The position numbers and the translations under genes were made by a program. From the NCBI GenBank assembly GCA_944343275.1, contig CALVMH010000004.1:1-64000 (forward strand): a stretch of 64,000 nt of DNA, written 5' to 3'. Source of the DNA: an uncultured Clostridia bacterium (GTDB lineage Bacteria; Bacillota; Clostridia; Christensenellales; Borkfalkiaceae). Below are positions 6,405 to 15,419 of the stretch, in pieces (positions within the stretch are counted from its first letter, which is position 1; each line of letters begins with the position of its first letter). The notes under the pieces were generated by a model. That model searched no databases. It was given only the letters and a program-made list of their open reading frames with translations, and was not told the DNA's origin.

Positions 6405-7927
6405 GAAAGACGTTCACGGGCATCCGCCTCCGCCCCCATCAGAAGGAGAGCGCGCTGAAAACGCTGTGCGAAAAAAAGCTGCGCGCGCCCTGCCGCTATC
6501 TGCGCATCCTGAAAAAATCGCTGGATGCGCGCGACAAATCGGACATCTGCTGGGTGTATTCCGTCGAGTGCGGCACCGAGCCGTATATACCGCCCGCGCC
6601 CGCCTTCGAACGGGTGAAAGATGCGCCCGAAGTCGTCATTGCGGGAACGGGTCCCGCGGGGCTGTTCTGCGCGCTGCGCCTCATCGAGAGCGGGTTCCGC
6701 CCCGTTCTGCTGGAACGCGGCAAACGGGTGGAGGAGCGCGCGGCGGACGTTGCCGCCTTCATGAAGACGGGCGTCCTCGATCCTTCGAGCAACATTCAGT
6801 TCGGGGAGGGCGGCGCGGGGGCGTTTTCGGACGGGAAGCTCAACACGCAGACCAACGATGCGCGCAACCGCATGGTGCTCGATACCTTCGTCCGGTTCGG
6901 TGCGCCGGCGGAGGTGGGGTATCTCGGCAAGCCGCACGTCGGAAGCGACAACCTGAAAAAGGTCGTGGCGAACATCCGCGCCCACATCGAGGCATGCGGC
7001 GGCGTCTTCCGCTTTTCCGAACAGCTCACCGATGTCGTGATCCGAAACGGCAGCCTGGAAAAGATCGTGACCACGCGCGGGGAACAGGAGTGCCGCCGCC
7101 TCGTGCTTGCCGTGGGGCACAGCGCCCGCGATACCTTTGACATGCTGCTCTCCCGCGGGCTGCGCATGGAACAAAAGGAATTCGCCGTCGGCGTGCGCAT
7201 CGAGCATCTGCAAAGCGCCGTCGGGCGGGCGCAGTACGGCACGGGCTATGCGGGGCTTCCCGCCGCCGACTACAAGCTCGTTTCGCATGCGTCGGACCGC
7301 GCCGTGTTCACCTTCTGCATGTGCCCCGGCGGCGTGGTCGTTCCCGCGGCGAGCGAGGAGGGCGGCGTTGTCACGAACGGGATGAGCGATTTCGCGCGGG
7401 CGGGCAGGAATGCCAACTCCGCGCTCGTCGTGCAGGTCAGGCGGGAGGACTTTCAAAGCGAACATCCGCTGGCGGGCGTGGCATTCCAGCGCAAGCTCGA
7501 ACGCGCGGCGTTCGCGGCGGCGGGCGGGGGATCCCGCGCGCCCGTGCAGCTCGTCGGCGACTTCCTCGCAGGGAAGGAGAGCTACTACTTCGGCGAGGTG
7601 CAGCCCACATATCTCCCCGCGACGTCGTTCGTGCCCATGCAGGCGATCTTCCCCCGCGCCGTGACGAGCGCGTTGCAGGCGGCACTTCCCGACATGAACG
7701 CGCGCCTTGCGGGATTTGCGGCGTATGAGGCGGTCCTGACGGGCGTGGAATCGCGCACCTCCTCCCCCGTGCGCATCGTGCGCGAGGCGGGGACCATGCA
7801 GGCGGCGGGCATTGCGGGCATCTATCCCTGCGGCGAGGGCTGCGGGTATGCGGGGGGCATCACGTCTGCGGCGGCGGACGGGATCCGGACGGCGGAAGCC
7901 ATCGTTGCCGAATGTCTGCGCGCATAG
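6401..7927 (+). CDS. Uncharacterised FAD-dependent dehydrogenase (COG2509-type)
   Basis: A 508-residue protein with an N-terminal ~70-residue module (RKTFTGIRLRPHQKES...) that precedes the FAD-binding motif GTGPAG near residues 81-88, then SNIQFGEGGAGAFSDGKLNTQ and a C-terminal segment with ESRTSSPVRI and YPCGEGCGYAGGI. This arrangement is typical of the widespread but biochemically obscure COG2509 family in Firmicutes. The GTG start at 6401 overlaps the upstream stop codon and has GGGGAGG at suitable spacing; a start 42 bases further upstream lacks such a site. It forms a two-gene unit with the HI0933-like flavoprotein, suggesting linked redox reactions on an unknown substrate. Confidence 0.88.
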   Translation: MRKTFTGIRLRPHQKESALKTLCEKKLRAPCRYLRILKKSLDARDKSDICWVYSVECGTEPYIPPAPAFERVKDAPEVVIAGTGPAGLFCALRLIESGFRPVLLERGKRVEERAADVAAFMKTGVLDPSSNIQFGEGGAGAFSDGKLNTQTNDARNRMVLDTFVRFGAPAEVGYLGKPHVGSDNLKKVVANIRAHIEACGGVFRFSEQLTDVVIRNGSLEKIVTTRGEQECRRLVLAVGHSARDTFDMLLSRGLRMEQKEFAVGVRIEHLQSAVGRAQYGTGYAGLPAADYKLVSHASDRAVFTFCMCPGGVVVPAASEEGGVVTNGMSDFARAGRNANSALVVQVRREDFQSEHPLAGVAFQRKLERAAFAAAGGGSRAPVQLVGDFLAGKESYYFGEVQPTYLPATSFVPMQAIFPRAVTSALQAALPDMNARLAGFAAYEAVLTGVESRTSSPVRIVREAGTMQAAGIAGIYPCGEGCGYAGGITSAAADGIRTAEAIVAECLRA

Positions 7928-8066
7928 CCGATTTTATCGTGTTTTAATGGGAATATCACACAGTCTTCACTCATGCGGTGTATGATAAAGGCACATCGGC
8001 GGGCAGGACGGGACTTGCCCGCGCGGAAAGAGCCTACTCTCCACAATTTTTTCATATTCTCTCAAA

Positions 8067-8109
8067 GCAAAGCGCACACCGTAGCGATACGGGGTGCGCT
8101 TTGCGTTTT
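8067..8109 (+). terminator. Probable terminator hairpin
   Basis: Stem 8067-8083 with 8088-8104, one A-G mismatch, tetraloop GCGA, followed by GTTTTC. The T run is short and the distance from the upstream stop codon is long. Confidence 0.5.
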
Positions 8110-8233
8110 CGCCCCGCCGCCCGGAAGGGAGGCGGGGCACGGCTTGCCGTCCTGCCGGCGGGCATGTTCCGTGCCGTGGAACGCCGCGGCGCAAAAAAAT
8201 TTCAAAAACCCCCGTTCTGCCCCCTTCAAACAG

Positions 8234-8262
8234 TTGCATTTTTTCACAAAAAGGTATATAAA
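8234..8262 (+). promoter_or_regulatory. Promoter of the permease gene, predicted near-leaderless
   Basis: -35 TTGCAT (8234-8239), 17-bp spacer, -10 TATAAA (8257-8262). Predicted +1 is near 8269, only about 3 nt before the ATG at 8272. Confidence 0.55.
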
Positions 8263-8271
8263 TATGCCGCT

Positions 8272-9426
8272 ATGGAAAAGGCACTCGCACCCCGTAAACT
8301 GCATTTCGGACAGCTCGTTCTTGCCGAGCTCAAAAGCCATGCCGTGCTGCTCGTTGCAGCGCTTGCCGCGGCGGTGACGTGCATCTTTGTCCCGCCCGAT
8401 GCGGAATACGGCGGGTACTTCGACCTTGACACGCTTGCCTGTCTCTTCTGTACGCTGGCGGTGGTGGGGGCGCTCAAAGAGCGGCGCTTCTTCGAATGGC
8501 TGGCGGGGAAGATCGTCACGGCGTTCGGCAACATGCGCCGCGTGGCGTTCGCGCTCGTATTCGTCACCTATTTCGGCTCGATGGTCATGGCGAACGACAT
8601 GGCGCTCATCACCTTTCTTCCGCTCGGATATTACGTGCTCTCCTCCTGCAACAGGCACGAACACACTGCGTTCATCTTCATCATGCAGAACATCGCCGCC
8701 AATCTGGGCGGGATGCTCACGCCCTTCGGGAATCCGCAGAACTTATATCTCTATTCCTACTATTCCATCGGCGCGGGGGAATTTTTTGCGGTCATGGCGC
8801 TGCCCTTCGCCGTTGCCTTCGTACTCATTGCGGGGACGTGCTTTTTCATGAAGCCCGTGCCCGTCTCCCTCGAAACGCCGCCCGTCGGCGTGCCCGCAGC
8901 GTGGCGCATGGTCGTCTATTTCATTCTCTTTGCCCTGTCGGTGATGATCGTGTTCCGCGTCTTTGCGTGGTATATCGGGCTCGCCGCCGTCACGCTGGCG
9001 CTGCTTGTTCTCGAACCCGGAAGTTTTTTGCGCGTCGATTACGGGCTGCTGCTTACGTTCTGCGCCTTCTTCGTCTTTTCGGGGAACCTGGCGCGCATCC
9101 CGCAGGTGCGCGCGTTCCTGAGCACGCTCATCGCCTCTTCCGCGCTGCTCGTGGGAACGGCGTCCTGCCAGATCATCAGCAACGTGCCTTCCGCCGTGCT
9201 GCTTTCGCGCTTTACGTCCGACTACCGCAGCCTGCTCGTCGCCGTCAACATCGGCGGGCTGGGAACGCCCGTCGCGTCGCTTGCAAGCCTCATCACCCTC
9301 GGCGAATACCGCCGCCGCTGCCCGGGGAAGACGCTGCGCTATCTTGCGCTCTTTTCTCTCATCAACTTCTCCTTCCTCGCCGTGCTCATCGGAACGGGGT
9401 ATCTGAACGCGCTCATCTTCGCTTAA
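8272..9426 (+). CDS. ArsB/NhaD (SLC13-like) ion-transporter family permease
   Basis: A 384-residue polytopic membrane protein with about ten hydrophobic segments. Recognisable IT-superfamily motifs include MVMANDMALITFLPLGYYVL near the first third, NIAANLGGMLTPFGNPQNLYLYS, and in the second half QIISNVPSAVLLSRF followed by NIGGLGTPVASLASLI, which mirror the inverted-repeat hairpins of ArsB/CitM/DASS carriers. It would move an anion, arsenite or a dicarboxylate, or exchange Na+/H+; the substrate cannot be assigned. The start at 8272 lacks a ribosome-binding site but follows directly on the predicted +1. An in-frame GTG at 7978 would add a non-conserved ~98 residues and is rejected. No arsenic-resistance genes are nearby. 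Confidence 0.8.
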   Translation: MEKALAPRKLHFGQLVLAELKSHAVLLVAALAAAVTCIFVPPDAEYGGYFDLDTLACLFCTLAVVGALKERRFFEWLAGKIVTAFGNMRRVAFALVFVTYFGSMVMANDMALITFLPLGYYVLSSCNRHEHTAFIFIMQNIAANLGGMLTPFGNPQNLYLYSYYSIGAGEFFAVMALPFAVAFVLIAGTCFFMKPVPVSLETPPVGVPAAWRMVVYFILFALSVMIVFRVFAWYIGLAAVTLALLVLEPGSFLRVDYGLLLTFCAFFVFSGNLARIPQVRAFLSTLIASSALLVGTASCQIISNVPSAVLLSRFTSDYRSLLVAVNIGGLGTPVASLASLITLGEYRRRCPGKTLRYLALFSLINFSFLAVLIGTGYLNALIFA

Positions 9427-9448
9427 AAGCCAAACGGTTTTCACCTGC

Positions 9449-9485
9449 GGGGGACCTCTTCCAAAAGGGGTTTCCCGATTTTTTT
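9449..9485 (+). terminator. Terminator after the permease gene
   Basis: An eight-pair stem with two G-U pairs (9449-9456 with about 9469-9476), followed by GA and seven T residues. Confidence 0.5.
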
Positions 9486-9564
9486 ACGGAAAATTTCTTC
9501 AAAGGGGTACACAAGCGCGTAAAAATGTGGTATGATGGGGTATCAATATGCCGCGGAGGGAGCC

Positions 9565-11928
9565 ATGGACAAGCGCAAGAGCGTCAAAGAACTGCTCAGC
9601 CCCAAGATCGACGCCGACAAGGCGTGGTATCTCGCGCTCCTCGACGGCGAAAAGCAGCACGCCTATGAGGAGGCGCATCTCGGCGCCGTGCTCAGGATGC
9701 TGAAACTCGCCTATCTCTTCCGTTACCGCAGACGCATCGCGGAGGCGAAGGAGGAGATCGCCGCCATCCGCGCGCGGGAGGGATACGGCGCGGAGGACTT
9801 CCGTGCCATTCAGGAAAAGAACGCGCAGATCGCGGAACTCAAAAAAAAGATCGACGAATACCGCCCCTTCTTTTCCGAGCCGTATTTTGCGCGCATGGAC
9901 CTTGTGGACGACAAGGAGGGGTACAACAGCTATTATATCGGCAAGCACGGGGACGTCAATCTGGAGATCGTGGATTGGCGCGCCCCCCTTGCCGTCCGTT
10001 ACTACCAGAAAAGCCGCGTCACCTTTACCATCAACGACTATGAATACCGCACCGTCCTGCGGCGCGCGCTGTCCGTGAAGAACGGAAAACTGCTCGATTT
10101 CCGCAACGAATATCTCTCGGTGAAGGACGTCCTTTCCCCCGACGAGATCGCAGGCCGCGACGAGGAGATCTTGTTCGACCCGTATCTTCGGGACATCATC
10201 CGCAGCCGCAAGGACGACGTAAAGGTGCGGGACATCATCCGCACCATCCAGGAGAAGCAGTTCGACATCATCGCCCGCCCCGAACGCGAGAGCTTTGTCT
10301 TGCAGGGCTGCGCGGGCAGCGGCAAGACGATGATCATGCTGCACCGCCTGAGCTATCTCATGTACAACAACGAGCGCCTGCGTCCCGGCGACGTGCTCGT
10401 CATCACGCCGTCCGTCAGCTTCAACGCCTTCATCGACGAACTTTCGCAGATGCTCGAATTGGAGCGCGTGCGCACGACGACGCTGCGTGATTACTATTTC
10501 CGCGTGCTCGCGGGGGAGGGCATCGATCTGAGGTCCCGCCTCGTCCCCGAACGGGAACCCGCGGACTATCTTGCCTATCTCTACTCCTCCCGCTTCCCCG
10601 CAGACGTCCGGGAGCGGGTGCAGAAGCTGTATGCGGAACTCTTCGGCATGTTCACGGGGGAGGAATGCCGCGCCGTGTCGCGCGCGCTGCTCGACGGCTG
10701 CCGCACCGGGCAGGAGAAGTTTGCGCGCGTCAAGAATGCCTCACTGCGCGTCCGCCGCACCGTGCTCGGCGAGCTCAAAGAGAACAAGGAAGGGGGCGTC
10801 TATTTCACGAAACCGCTGCGCACGCTGATGAGCGCCTTTGCACAGGTGGAGGATTTTCTGCATTTCGTGCTCGAAGAGCCGCCGCGCACGCCCGATTATT
10901 TCTTCCGCCAATTCTCGGAATTTTACCGCTGCGCGCACATGATCGCGGCGGGCGGGGAAAAGGTTTTTTCCCGCGCGGACGAGGACCTCGCCGCGCTGCT
11001 TGCCGCCATCGACAAGGAGATCGCCGACCTCAGGCGTTACCGCATCAGGCGGGGCGGGGAGGAGGTGCTCACCTATGCCGACCGCATCGCCCGCCGCGAG
11101 GAACTCAAAGCGGAGACGGACGGGGTGCGCGGCGTGCTCAAAGAGATGGCGCAGGGGCTGGGGCTGTTCTGCGACTTTTTTGCCGTCCTGCGCGAAGCGC
11201 ACGGCTGCGCGGAACTCGGCAGGTGCGCGGGCGGGGCGGACATCGCGCGCTGGCTGTACCGCGAGACGGTGAAAAAGTACAAGGCGAAGTTTGGCATGAA
11301 GGGGGTCTATCCTTCGGACGGCTATGCCCTGTGCAGCGTGCTTGCGGCGGCGGGCAGGCGGCTCCTTCCCCGTTACGGTTCGGTGTTCGTGGACGAGGGA
11401 CAGGACATTTCGAAAGGGGAATACGACCTGCTGCGCGCCATCCACGCGGACGCCGCGTTCAACATCTTCGGCGATCTCAAACAAAACATCACCCCGTGGC
11501 GGGGCATGCATGGCTGGGATGCGCTCGGGCTGCCCGTCTATACCCTGCGGGAAAATTACCGCAATACCAACGAGATCGTGGCGTATGTCTCCGAGGTGCT
11601 GGACGCCGACATGAACCCCATCGGGTTGGAGGGAACGCCCGTCGTGCGCGTTCCCATGCGCCGCCTTGCGTCCTTCTTCCGCGGCAAGCAGGGGCTCAAA
11701 GCGGTCATCGCCGGGGAAGAGTACCTGCCCCTCTTTGTGCGGCGGGGCTTCCGCCGTCCGGGTGCCGACGGCAAGTTCAGCCGCAGTGCCGTCAACGTTT
11801 TAAGCGTGTTCGAGAGCAAGGGGCTGGAATTTACCGCCGTCGCGGTCTACGAGGCGGGCATGTCGGACAACGAAAAATACATCGCCTGCACGCGCGCGCT
11901 CAAAGAACTTGCCGTCATCGAGGACTGA
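9565..11928 (+). CDS. helD: UvrD/HelD-like superfamily 1 helicase
   Basis: A 787-residue SF1 ATPase resembling HelD, the RNA-polymerase recycling motor of Gram-positive bacteria. A coiled N-terminal arm (residues ~50-110) precedes the Walker A motif GCAGSGKT near residue 250; motif II FVDEGQDISKGEYD lies near residue 608, then FGDLKQNITPWRG and LRENYRNTNEIV. The C-terminal SF1 motif FESKGLEFTAVAVYEA is also present. HelD proteins strip nucleic acid from stalled RNA polymerase rather than unwinding DNA. The start at 9565 is supported by GGAGGGAG; an in-frame ATG at 9532 lies further upstream without such a site. The HAD gene follows after 1 bp. Confidence 0.82.
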   Translation: MDKRKSVKELLSPKIDADKAWYLALLDGEKQHAYEEAHLGAVLRMLKLAYLFRYRRRIAEAKEEIAAIRAREGYGAEDFRAIQEKNAQIAELKKKIDEYRPFFSEPYFARMDLVDDKEGYNSYYIGKHGDVNLEIVDWRAPLAVRYYQKSRVTFTINDYEYRTVLRRALSVKNGKLLDFRNEYLSVKDVLSPDEIAGRDEEILFDPYLRDIIRSRKDDVKVRDIIRTIQEKQFDIIARPERESFVLQGCAGSGKTMIMLHRLSYLMYNNERLRPGDVLVITPSVSFNAFIDELSQMLELERVRTTTLRDYYFRVLAGEGIDLRSRLVPEREPADYLAYLYSSRFPADVRERVQKLYAELFGMFTGEECRAVSRALLDGCRTGQEKFARVKNASLRVRRTVLGELKENKEGGVYFTKPLRTLMSAFAQVEDFLHFVLEEPPRTPDYFFRQFSEFYRCAHMIAAGGEKVFSRADEDLAALLAAIDKEIADLRRYRIRRGGEEVLTYADRIARREELKAETDGVRGVLKEMAQGLGLFCDFFAVLREAHGCAELGRCAGGADIARWLYRETVKKYKAKFGMKGVYPSDGYALCSVLAAAGRRLLPRYGSVFVDEGQDISKGEYDLLRAIHADAAFNIFGDLKQNITPWRGMHGWDALGLPVYTLRENYRNTNEIVAYVSEVLDADMNPIGLEGTPVVRVPMRRLASFFRGKQGLKAVIAGEEYLPLFVRRGFRRPGADGKFSRSAVNVLSVFESKGLEFTAVAVYEAGMSDNEKYIACTRALKELAVIED

Positions 11929-11929
11929 C

Positions 11930-12604
11930 ATGAAGAACATTTTTTTGCTGGATGTGGACGATACGCTGCTCGATTTTCAAAGGGCGGAGCGCGAACAGCT
12001 CATCGCCACGCTGCGCGCACACGGCATCCCCGCGGACGAGGGGGCGGCGGCGCGCTTTCACGTCATCAACGACGGGCTGTGGAAACGGCTCGAACGCGGC
12101 GAGGTGACGCGCGCAAGGCTGGTCGTCGAGCGGTTTGAAGTGCTGCTGCGCGAGCTGGGCGAGGCGGGGGACGCGCAGGCGCTCTCCGAGCACTTTTTTT
12201 CCGGCATGCCGCAGCGCGCCTATGCGCTTGCGGGGGCGGCGGAGTTTTTGCAGGCGCTCTCCCTGCGCGGAAGGGTGTATGCCGTCACAAACGGGGCGGC
12301 GCGCGTGCAGCGGCGGCGCATGGAAGCGGCGGGCATCCTGCCCTTCTTTACGGACGTCTTTATCTCGGAGGAGGCGGGCGCCAATAAGCCGCAGGAGGCG
12401 TATGTGCGCCATGTCGAACGGCACATCCCCGCCTTTTGCAGGGAACGCGCCGTATACGTTGGCGACAGCCTCACCTCGGACATGGTGTGCGCCGCGCGGC
12501 TGCATGTCGATTTTATTCTGTTCGGCAAAGCCCGTCCTGCGGGGTATGCGGGACTGTATGCTCCGGACCATACAAGCGCGCTTGCGCTCATCGATACGCT
12601 CTGA
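11930..12604 (+). CDS. yjjG: YjjG-type HAD pyrimidine 5'-nucleotidase
   Basis: A 224-residue haloacid-dehalogenase phosphatase. Motif I LLDVDDTLLDF at residues 4-14 supplies the nucleophilic Asp, motif II is VTNGA, motif III lies around GANKPQEAYV, and motif IV is VYVGDSLTSDMVCAA. The architecture matches the YjjG/YfnB nucleotidases that hydrolyse non-canonical pyrimidine monophosphates and so keep them out of DNA. It begins 1 bp after the helicase stop codon and is probably translated together with it. Substrate assignment within HAD proteins is uncertain, and a broader sugar phosphatase role is possible. Confidence 0.82.
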   Translation: MKNIFLLDVDDTLLDFQRAEREQLIATLRAHGIPADEGAAARFHVINDGLWKRLERGEVTRARLVVERFEVLLRELGEAGDAQALSEHFFSGMPQRAYALAGAAEFLQALSLRGRVYAVTNGAARVQRRRMEAAGILPFFTDVFISEEAGANKPQEAYVRHVERHIPAFCRERAVYVGDSLTSDMVCAARLHVDFILFGKARPAGYAGLYAPDHTSALALIDTL

Positions 12605-12679
12605 ACGGTCCCGTTCGGGGCGCATTTTTTGCCGCAACGCATTGTTTCGGACGGAAGCGATATTTTTACGTTCATCCGC

Positions 12680-12710
12680 TTGACAAGTCGGGGGGGGGTA
12701 ATGGTAATAT
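12680..12710 (+). promoter_or_regulatory. Promoter of the double ABC operon with a G9 tract in its spacer
   Basis: -35 TTGACA (12680-12685) and the best -10, TAATAT (12705-12710), are 19 bp apart. Nine consecutive G residues (12690-12698) lie between them. Loss of one or two G would bring the spacing to 18 or 17 bp. Confidence 0.5.
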
Positions 12711-12772
12711 GATACTGTTCTCGGACAGAGAGACGGCTGCAAAAACCGCTCTCACGGGCAGACGGAGGCGCT

Positions 12773-13681
12773 ATGGCTGAACATATTGTGGAAGTGGAGA
12801 GGCTGGAAAAGTCGTATGGCAGTATTCCGGCAGTGCGCGGCATTTCGTTTACGGTGAAAACAGGGGAGATGTTTTCCTTTCTCGGCGTGAACGGCGCAGG
12901 GAAGAGTACTACGGTCAATATCCTTTGCACGCTTTTGAAAAAGGATGCGGGCATGGTACGTGTCGGGGGATTCGATCTCGATACGCAGGCGGCGGCGATC
13001 CGTCCGCTGCTTGGCGTCGTGTTTCAGGGGAGCCTTTTGGACGACCTCCTCACCGTGCGGGAAAACCTTACCGTGCGCGCCGCATGTTATGGAATTCGCG
13101 GAAGGCGCTGGCGGGAACGGCTGGCAGAGCTGGACGATCTGCTGGAGCTGAAGGAGATTCTCGACCGTCCGTTCGGCAAACTTTCGGGCGGACAGCGGCG
13201 GCGGGCGGACATCGCGCGCGGTCTGGTGAACGAGCCGCAGCTCCTCTTTCTGGACGAACCGACTACGGGACTCGATCCGCAGACGCGCAAGTCCGTATGG
13301 GAGACGGTGGGGCGGCTGCGCCGCGAGACGGGCATGACGGTCTTCCTGACCACGCACTACATGGAGGAGGCAAACGCTTCCGACCGTGTGATCGTCATAG
13401 ACGGGGGCGTGCTCGTCGCCGACGATACGCCCGCCGAACTCAAAAGCAAATATTCGCGCAACTATCTGTATCTCTATGGAGCGGACGCACAGGCGCTTGC
13501 CGCAATGGGGTTCGCGGAAGCGGGCGGCGGGATGCGTGCGGCAATGACTGCGGAGCAGGCGCGGGATTTTTTACTGCACCATCCGGAATTTGCCGCCGAT
13601 TTCGAATTCGTCAAAGGGGATATGGACGACGTATTTCTTGCCGTGACGGGTAAAACGCTTGCGGAAGGAGGTGAAAAATGA
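12773..13681 (+). CDS. ABC exporter ATPase, DrrA-like
   Basis: A 302-residue nucleotide-binding subunit of an ABC-2 type exporter. Walker A LGVNGAGKST lies near residue 40, the signature is LSGGQRRRADIARGL, Walker B is LLFLDEPTTGLD and the H-loop is TTHYMEEAN. A C-terminal ~80-residue extension (KSKYSRNYLYL...GDMDDVFLAVTG) is typical of the daunorubicin-resistance DrrA group. GGAGG precedes the ATG. Its stop codon overlaps the permease start at 13678 (ATGA), so this pair forms one exporter. It heads a four-gene operon that carries a second, NatA/NatB-like pair. Confidence 0.9.
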   Translation: MAEHIVEVERLEKSYGSIPAVRGISFTVKTGEMFSFLGVNGAGKSTTVNILCTLLKKDAGMVRVGGFDLDTQAAAIRPLLGVVFQGSLLDDLLTVRENLTVRAACYGIRGRRWRERLAELDDLLELKEILDRPFGKLSGGQRRRADIARGLVNEPQLLFLDEPTTGLDPQTRKSVWETVGRLRRETGMTVFLTTHYMEEANASDRVIVIDGGVLVADDTPAELKSKYSRNYLYLYGADAQALAAMGFAEAGGGMRAAMTAEQARDFLLHHPEFAADFEFVKGDMDDVFLAVTGKTLAEGGEK

Positions 13682-14592
13682 GCGGAAACGGATATGCGCT
13701 CCGGTTGCTCACACGCAGGAATCTGAAAATATTTTTGAAGGATAAGGCGAATGTCTTCTTTTCCCTGCTCGCGCCGCTGATCGTGCTTGCGCTTTATGTG
13801 CTCTTTCTTGGGCGGATTCAGGAAGACGGGCTGCTCGCCGCGCTCGAAGGAATGGGCGAGACGGGCGGCGCGGAGGAAATATCGGCGTTTTGCGACAGCT
13901 GGATGCTTGCCGGCTCCATGTCATGCGCCTGTATCACCGTTCCCCTGTGTGCGTGCGGCACCATGATCCAGGATAAGGCGCGCGGGATCTGCGCCGATCT
14001 TCTCATTTCTCCCGTCTCAAAGTGGGTGACGCCCGCGGCGTACTTTCTCTCCGTCGTGGCGGCAGGGCTTGCGATCGGGGCGATCGTGCTGGGGGTGTGT
14101 TTTGTGTGGCTTGCGGCATCCGGGATTTGGCTTCTGAGCATTTCCGACGTCTTCGGCTGCATCGGCGCGCTGCTGCTTTCCGTCGTCGCGTCCTCCGCTC
14201 TGCTTGTATTCGTGGTGGGGTTTTTCCGCTCGCAGGGGGCGTTCACGGCGCTCAACATCATTCTCGGCACCGTTGTCGGGTTTCTCATCGGGGCGTATAT
14301 GCCGATCAGCTATTTCCCGGACGCCATTCAGAAGTTGACATTTTTCATTCCGGGAAGCTATACGGCGGGGCTGTTCCGCAACTTTATGATGCGCGGCGCG
14401 CTTGACGGGATCGCCGAGCGCCTCTCGCCTGTCTTTGCGGAGAGTTTGAAGGAGGAATTTTCGCTCACGTTTGATTTTTTCGGGGCGGAAGTCGGCATTC
14501 CCGCCATGTTTGTCGTGCTTGCCTGCACGGCGGGATTGTTCGCAGGGCTCAATGTTCTTACTGCGTTTCTGCGCGGAAGAGCCAAGTCATAA
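13678..14592 (+). CDS. ABC-2 type permease, DrrB-like
   Basis: A 304-residue membrane subunit pairing with the ATPase at 12773. It has an N-terminal amphipathic stretch RNLKIFLKDKAN, a first membrane helix, a sizeable external loop (residues ~45-75), then about five closely spaced helices ending at residue ~297. This is the standard six-helix ABC-2 fold for export of drugs, peptides or polysaccharide. Translation is coupled to the ATPase gene by the ATGA overlap, with AAGGAGG just upstream. The cargo is unknown; the Drr-like type suggests hydrophobic compounds. Confidence 0.88.
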   Translation: MSGNGYALRLLTRRNLKIFLKDKANVFFSLLAPLIVLALYVLFLGRIQEDGLLAALEGMGETGGAEEISAFCDSWMLAGSMSCACITVPLCACGTMIQDKARGICADLLISPVSKWVTPAAYFLSVVAAGLAIGAIVLGVCFVWLAASGIWLLSISDVFGCIGALLLSVVASSALLVFVVGFFRSQGAFTALNIILGTVVGFLIGAYMPISYFPDAIQKLTFFIPGSYTAGLFRNFMMRGALDGIAERLSPVFAESLKEEFSLTFDFFGAEVGIPAMFVVLACTAGLFAGLNVLTAFLRGRAKS

Positions 14593-14606
14593 AAGGAGAA
14601 TTCATC

Positions 14607-15419
14607 ATGCAGACGGAAACACCCTTCGGTGATTTCACGCAGAGCGAAGAGGTCGTGCGGGCAGAGGACCTGCGCAAGACGTTCACGCTTTCAAGAAAGC
14701 AGCAGAGGCTCGAACATACGTCCTTTCCCCGCAAAGTCGCCGTGGACGGGCTGTCTTTCTCCGCCTACCGCGGCGAAATTTACGGGCTGCTCGGTCCCAA
14801 CGGCGCGGGCAAGACGACAACGCTCAGGATGCTTTCCACGCTCATCTCTCCCGATTCGGGCGATGCCTTCGTGTGCGGGCATTCGGTGCGCAGGGCGCCG
14901 CACAAGGTGCGCGACGCCATCGGCTTTATGACGAGCGAATTAAAGCTCGAAGGGTTTTTCACGCCCTCCTATCTCTTTGATTTCTTCGGCGCCATGCACG
15001 GCGTGGAGAAGGGGGTGCTCGCCGCGCGCAAGGAGGAGCTGTTCGCCCGCTTCGGCATCGACCGCTTTGCCGAGGTGAAGGTCAAAGACCTGTCCACGGG
15101 GATGCTGCAAAAGGTATCCCTCGTCATCTCCATCGTGCACGATCCCGCCGTCGTCATCTTTGACGAACCCACCAACGGGCTGGACGTTCTGACGGCGAAG
15201 GTCGTCACCGATTTTTTGGCGGAACTCAAAAACATGGGCAAGAGCATCCTCTTGTCCACGCACATCTTCTCCCTCGTCGAAAAGCTGTGCGACAGGGTGG
15301 GGATCATCATCGACGGGAAGATGGCGGCGGACGGCACCCTCGCGGACATATGCGGCGGCATGAGTATCGAGGAACGGTTTTTTGAAGTGTACCGCAGCAT
15401 CAAGGGGGAGACGGTATGA
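14607..15419 (+). CDS. natA: ABC exporter ATPase, NatA-like
   Basis: A 270-residue ABC-2 ATPase. Walker A LGPNGAGKTT is near residue 64, the signature is LSTGMLQKVSLVISI, Walker B is VIFDEPTNGLD and the H-loop is STHIFSLVEKLCD. The LSTGM signature and lack of a long C-terminal extension match the NatA/Na+-export group and set it apart from the DrrA-like ATPase in the same operon. It starts 15 bp after the first permease with AAAGGAG at suitable spacing and ends in an ATGA overlap with its own permease. Export of sodium or of an antimicrobial compound are both possible. Confidence 0.87.
   Translation: MQTETPFGDFTQSEEVVRAEDLRKTFTLSRKQQRLEHTSFPRKVAVDGLSFSAYRGEIYGLLGPNGAGKTTTLRMLSTLISPDSGDAFVCGHSVRRAPHKVRDAIGFMTSELKLEGFFTPSYLFDFFGAMHGVEKGVLAARKEELFARFGIDRFAEVKVKDLSTGMLQKVSLVISIVHDPAVVIFDEPTNGLDVLTAKVVTDFLAELKNMGKSILLSTHIFSLVEKLCDRVGIIIDGKMAADGTLADICGGMSIEERFFEVYRSIKGETV

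Larger units (their letters stand above)
7928..8271 (+). other. 344-bp intergenic region with a strong hairpin, no gene recognised
   Basis: No convincing ORF or known riboswitch was found. It contains a stem-loop at 8067-8104 (17-bp stem with one mismatch, GCGA loop, then GTTTTC) that may terminate the flavoprotein operon about 140 bp after its stop. A smaller GC-rich hairpin lies near 7999-8025, and the permease promoter is at its end. A TATGAT at 7981 lacks a credible -35. Confidence 0.5.

Noticed and set aside
7978..8271. N-terminal 98-residue extension of the permease starting from GTG at 7978
   Set aside because: The extension is Arg/Gly-rich and unlike any permease N-terminus, contains a terminator-like hairpin, and the promoter at 8234-8262 lies downstream of that start.
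7928..8271. Possible small RNA or riboswitch before the permease
   Set aside because: I compared it by memory with fluoride, manganese, preQ1, guanidine and 6S motifs and saw no match; only generic hairpins remain.
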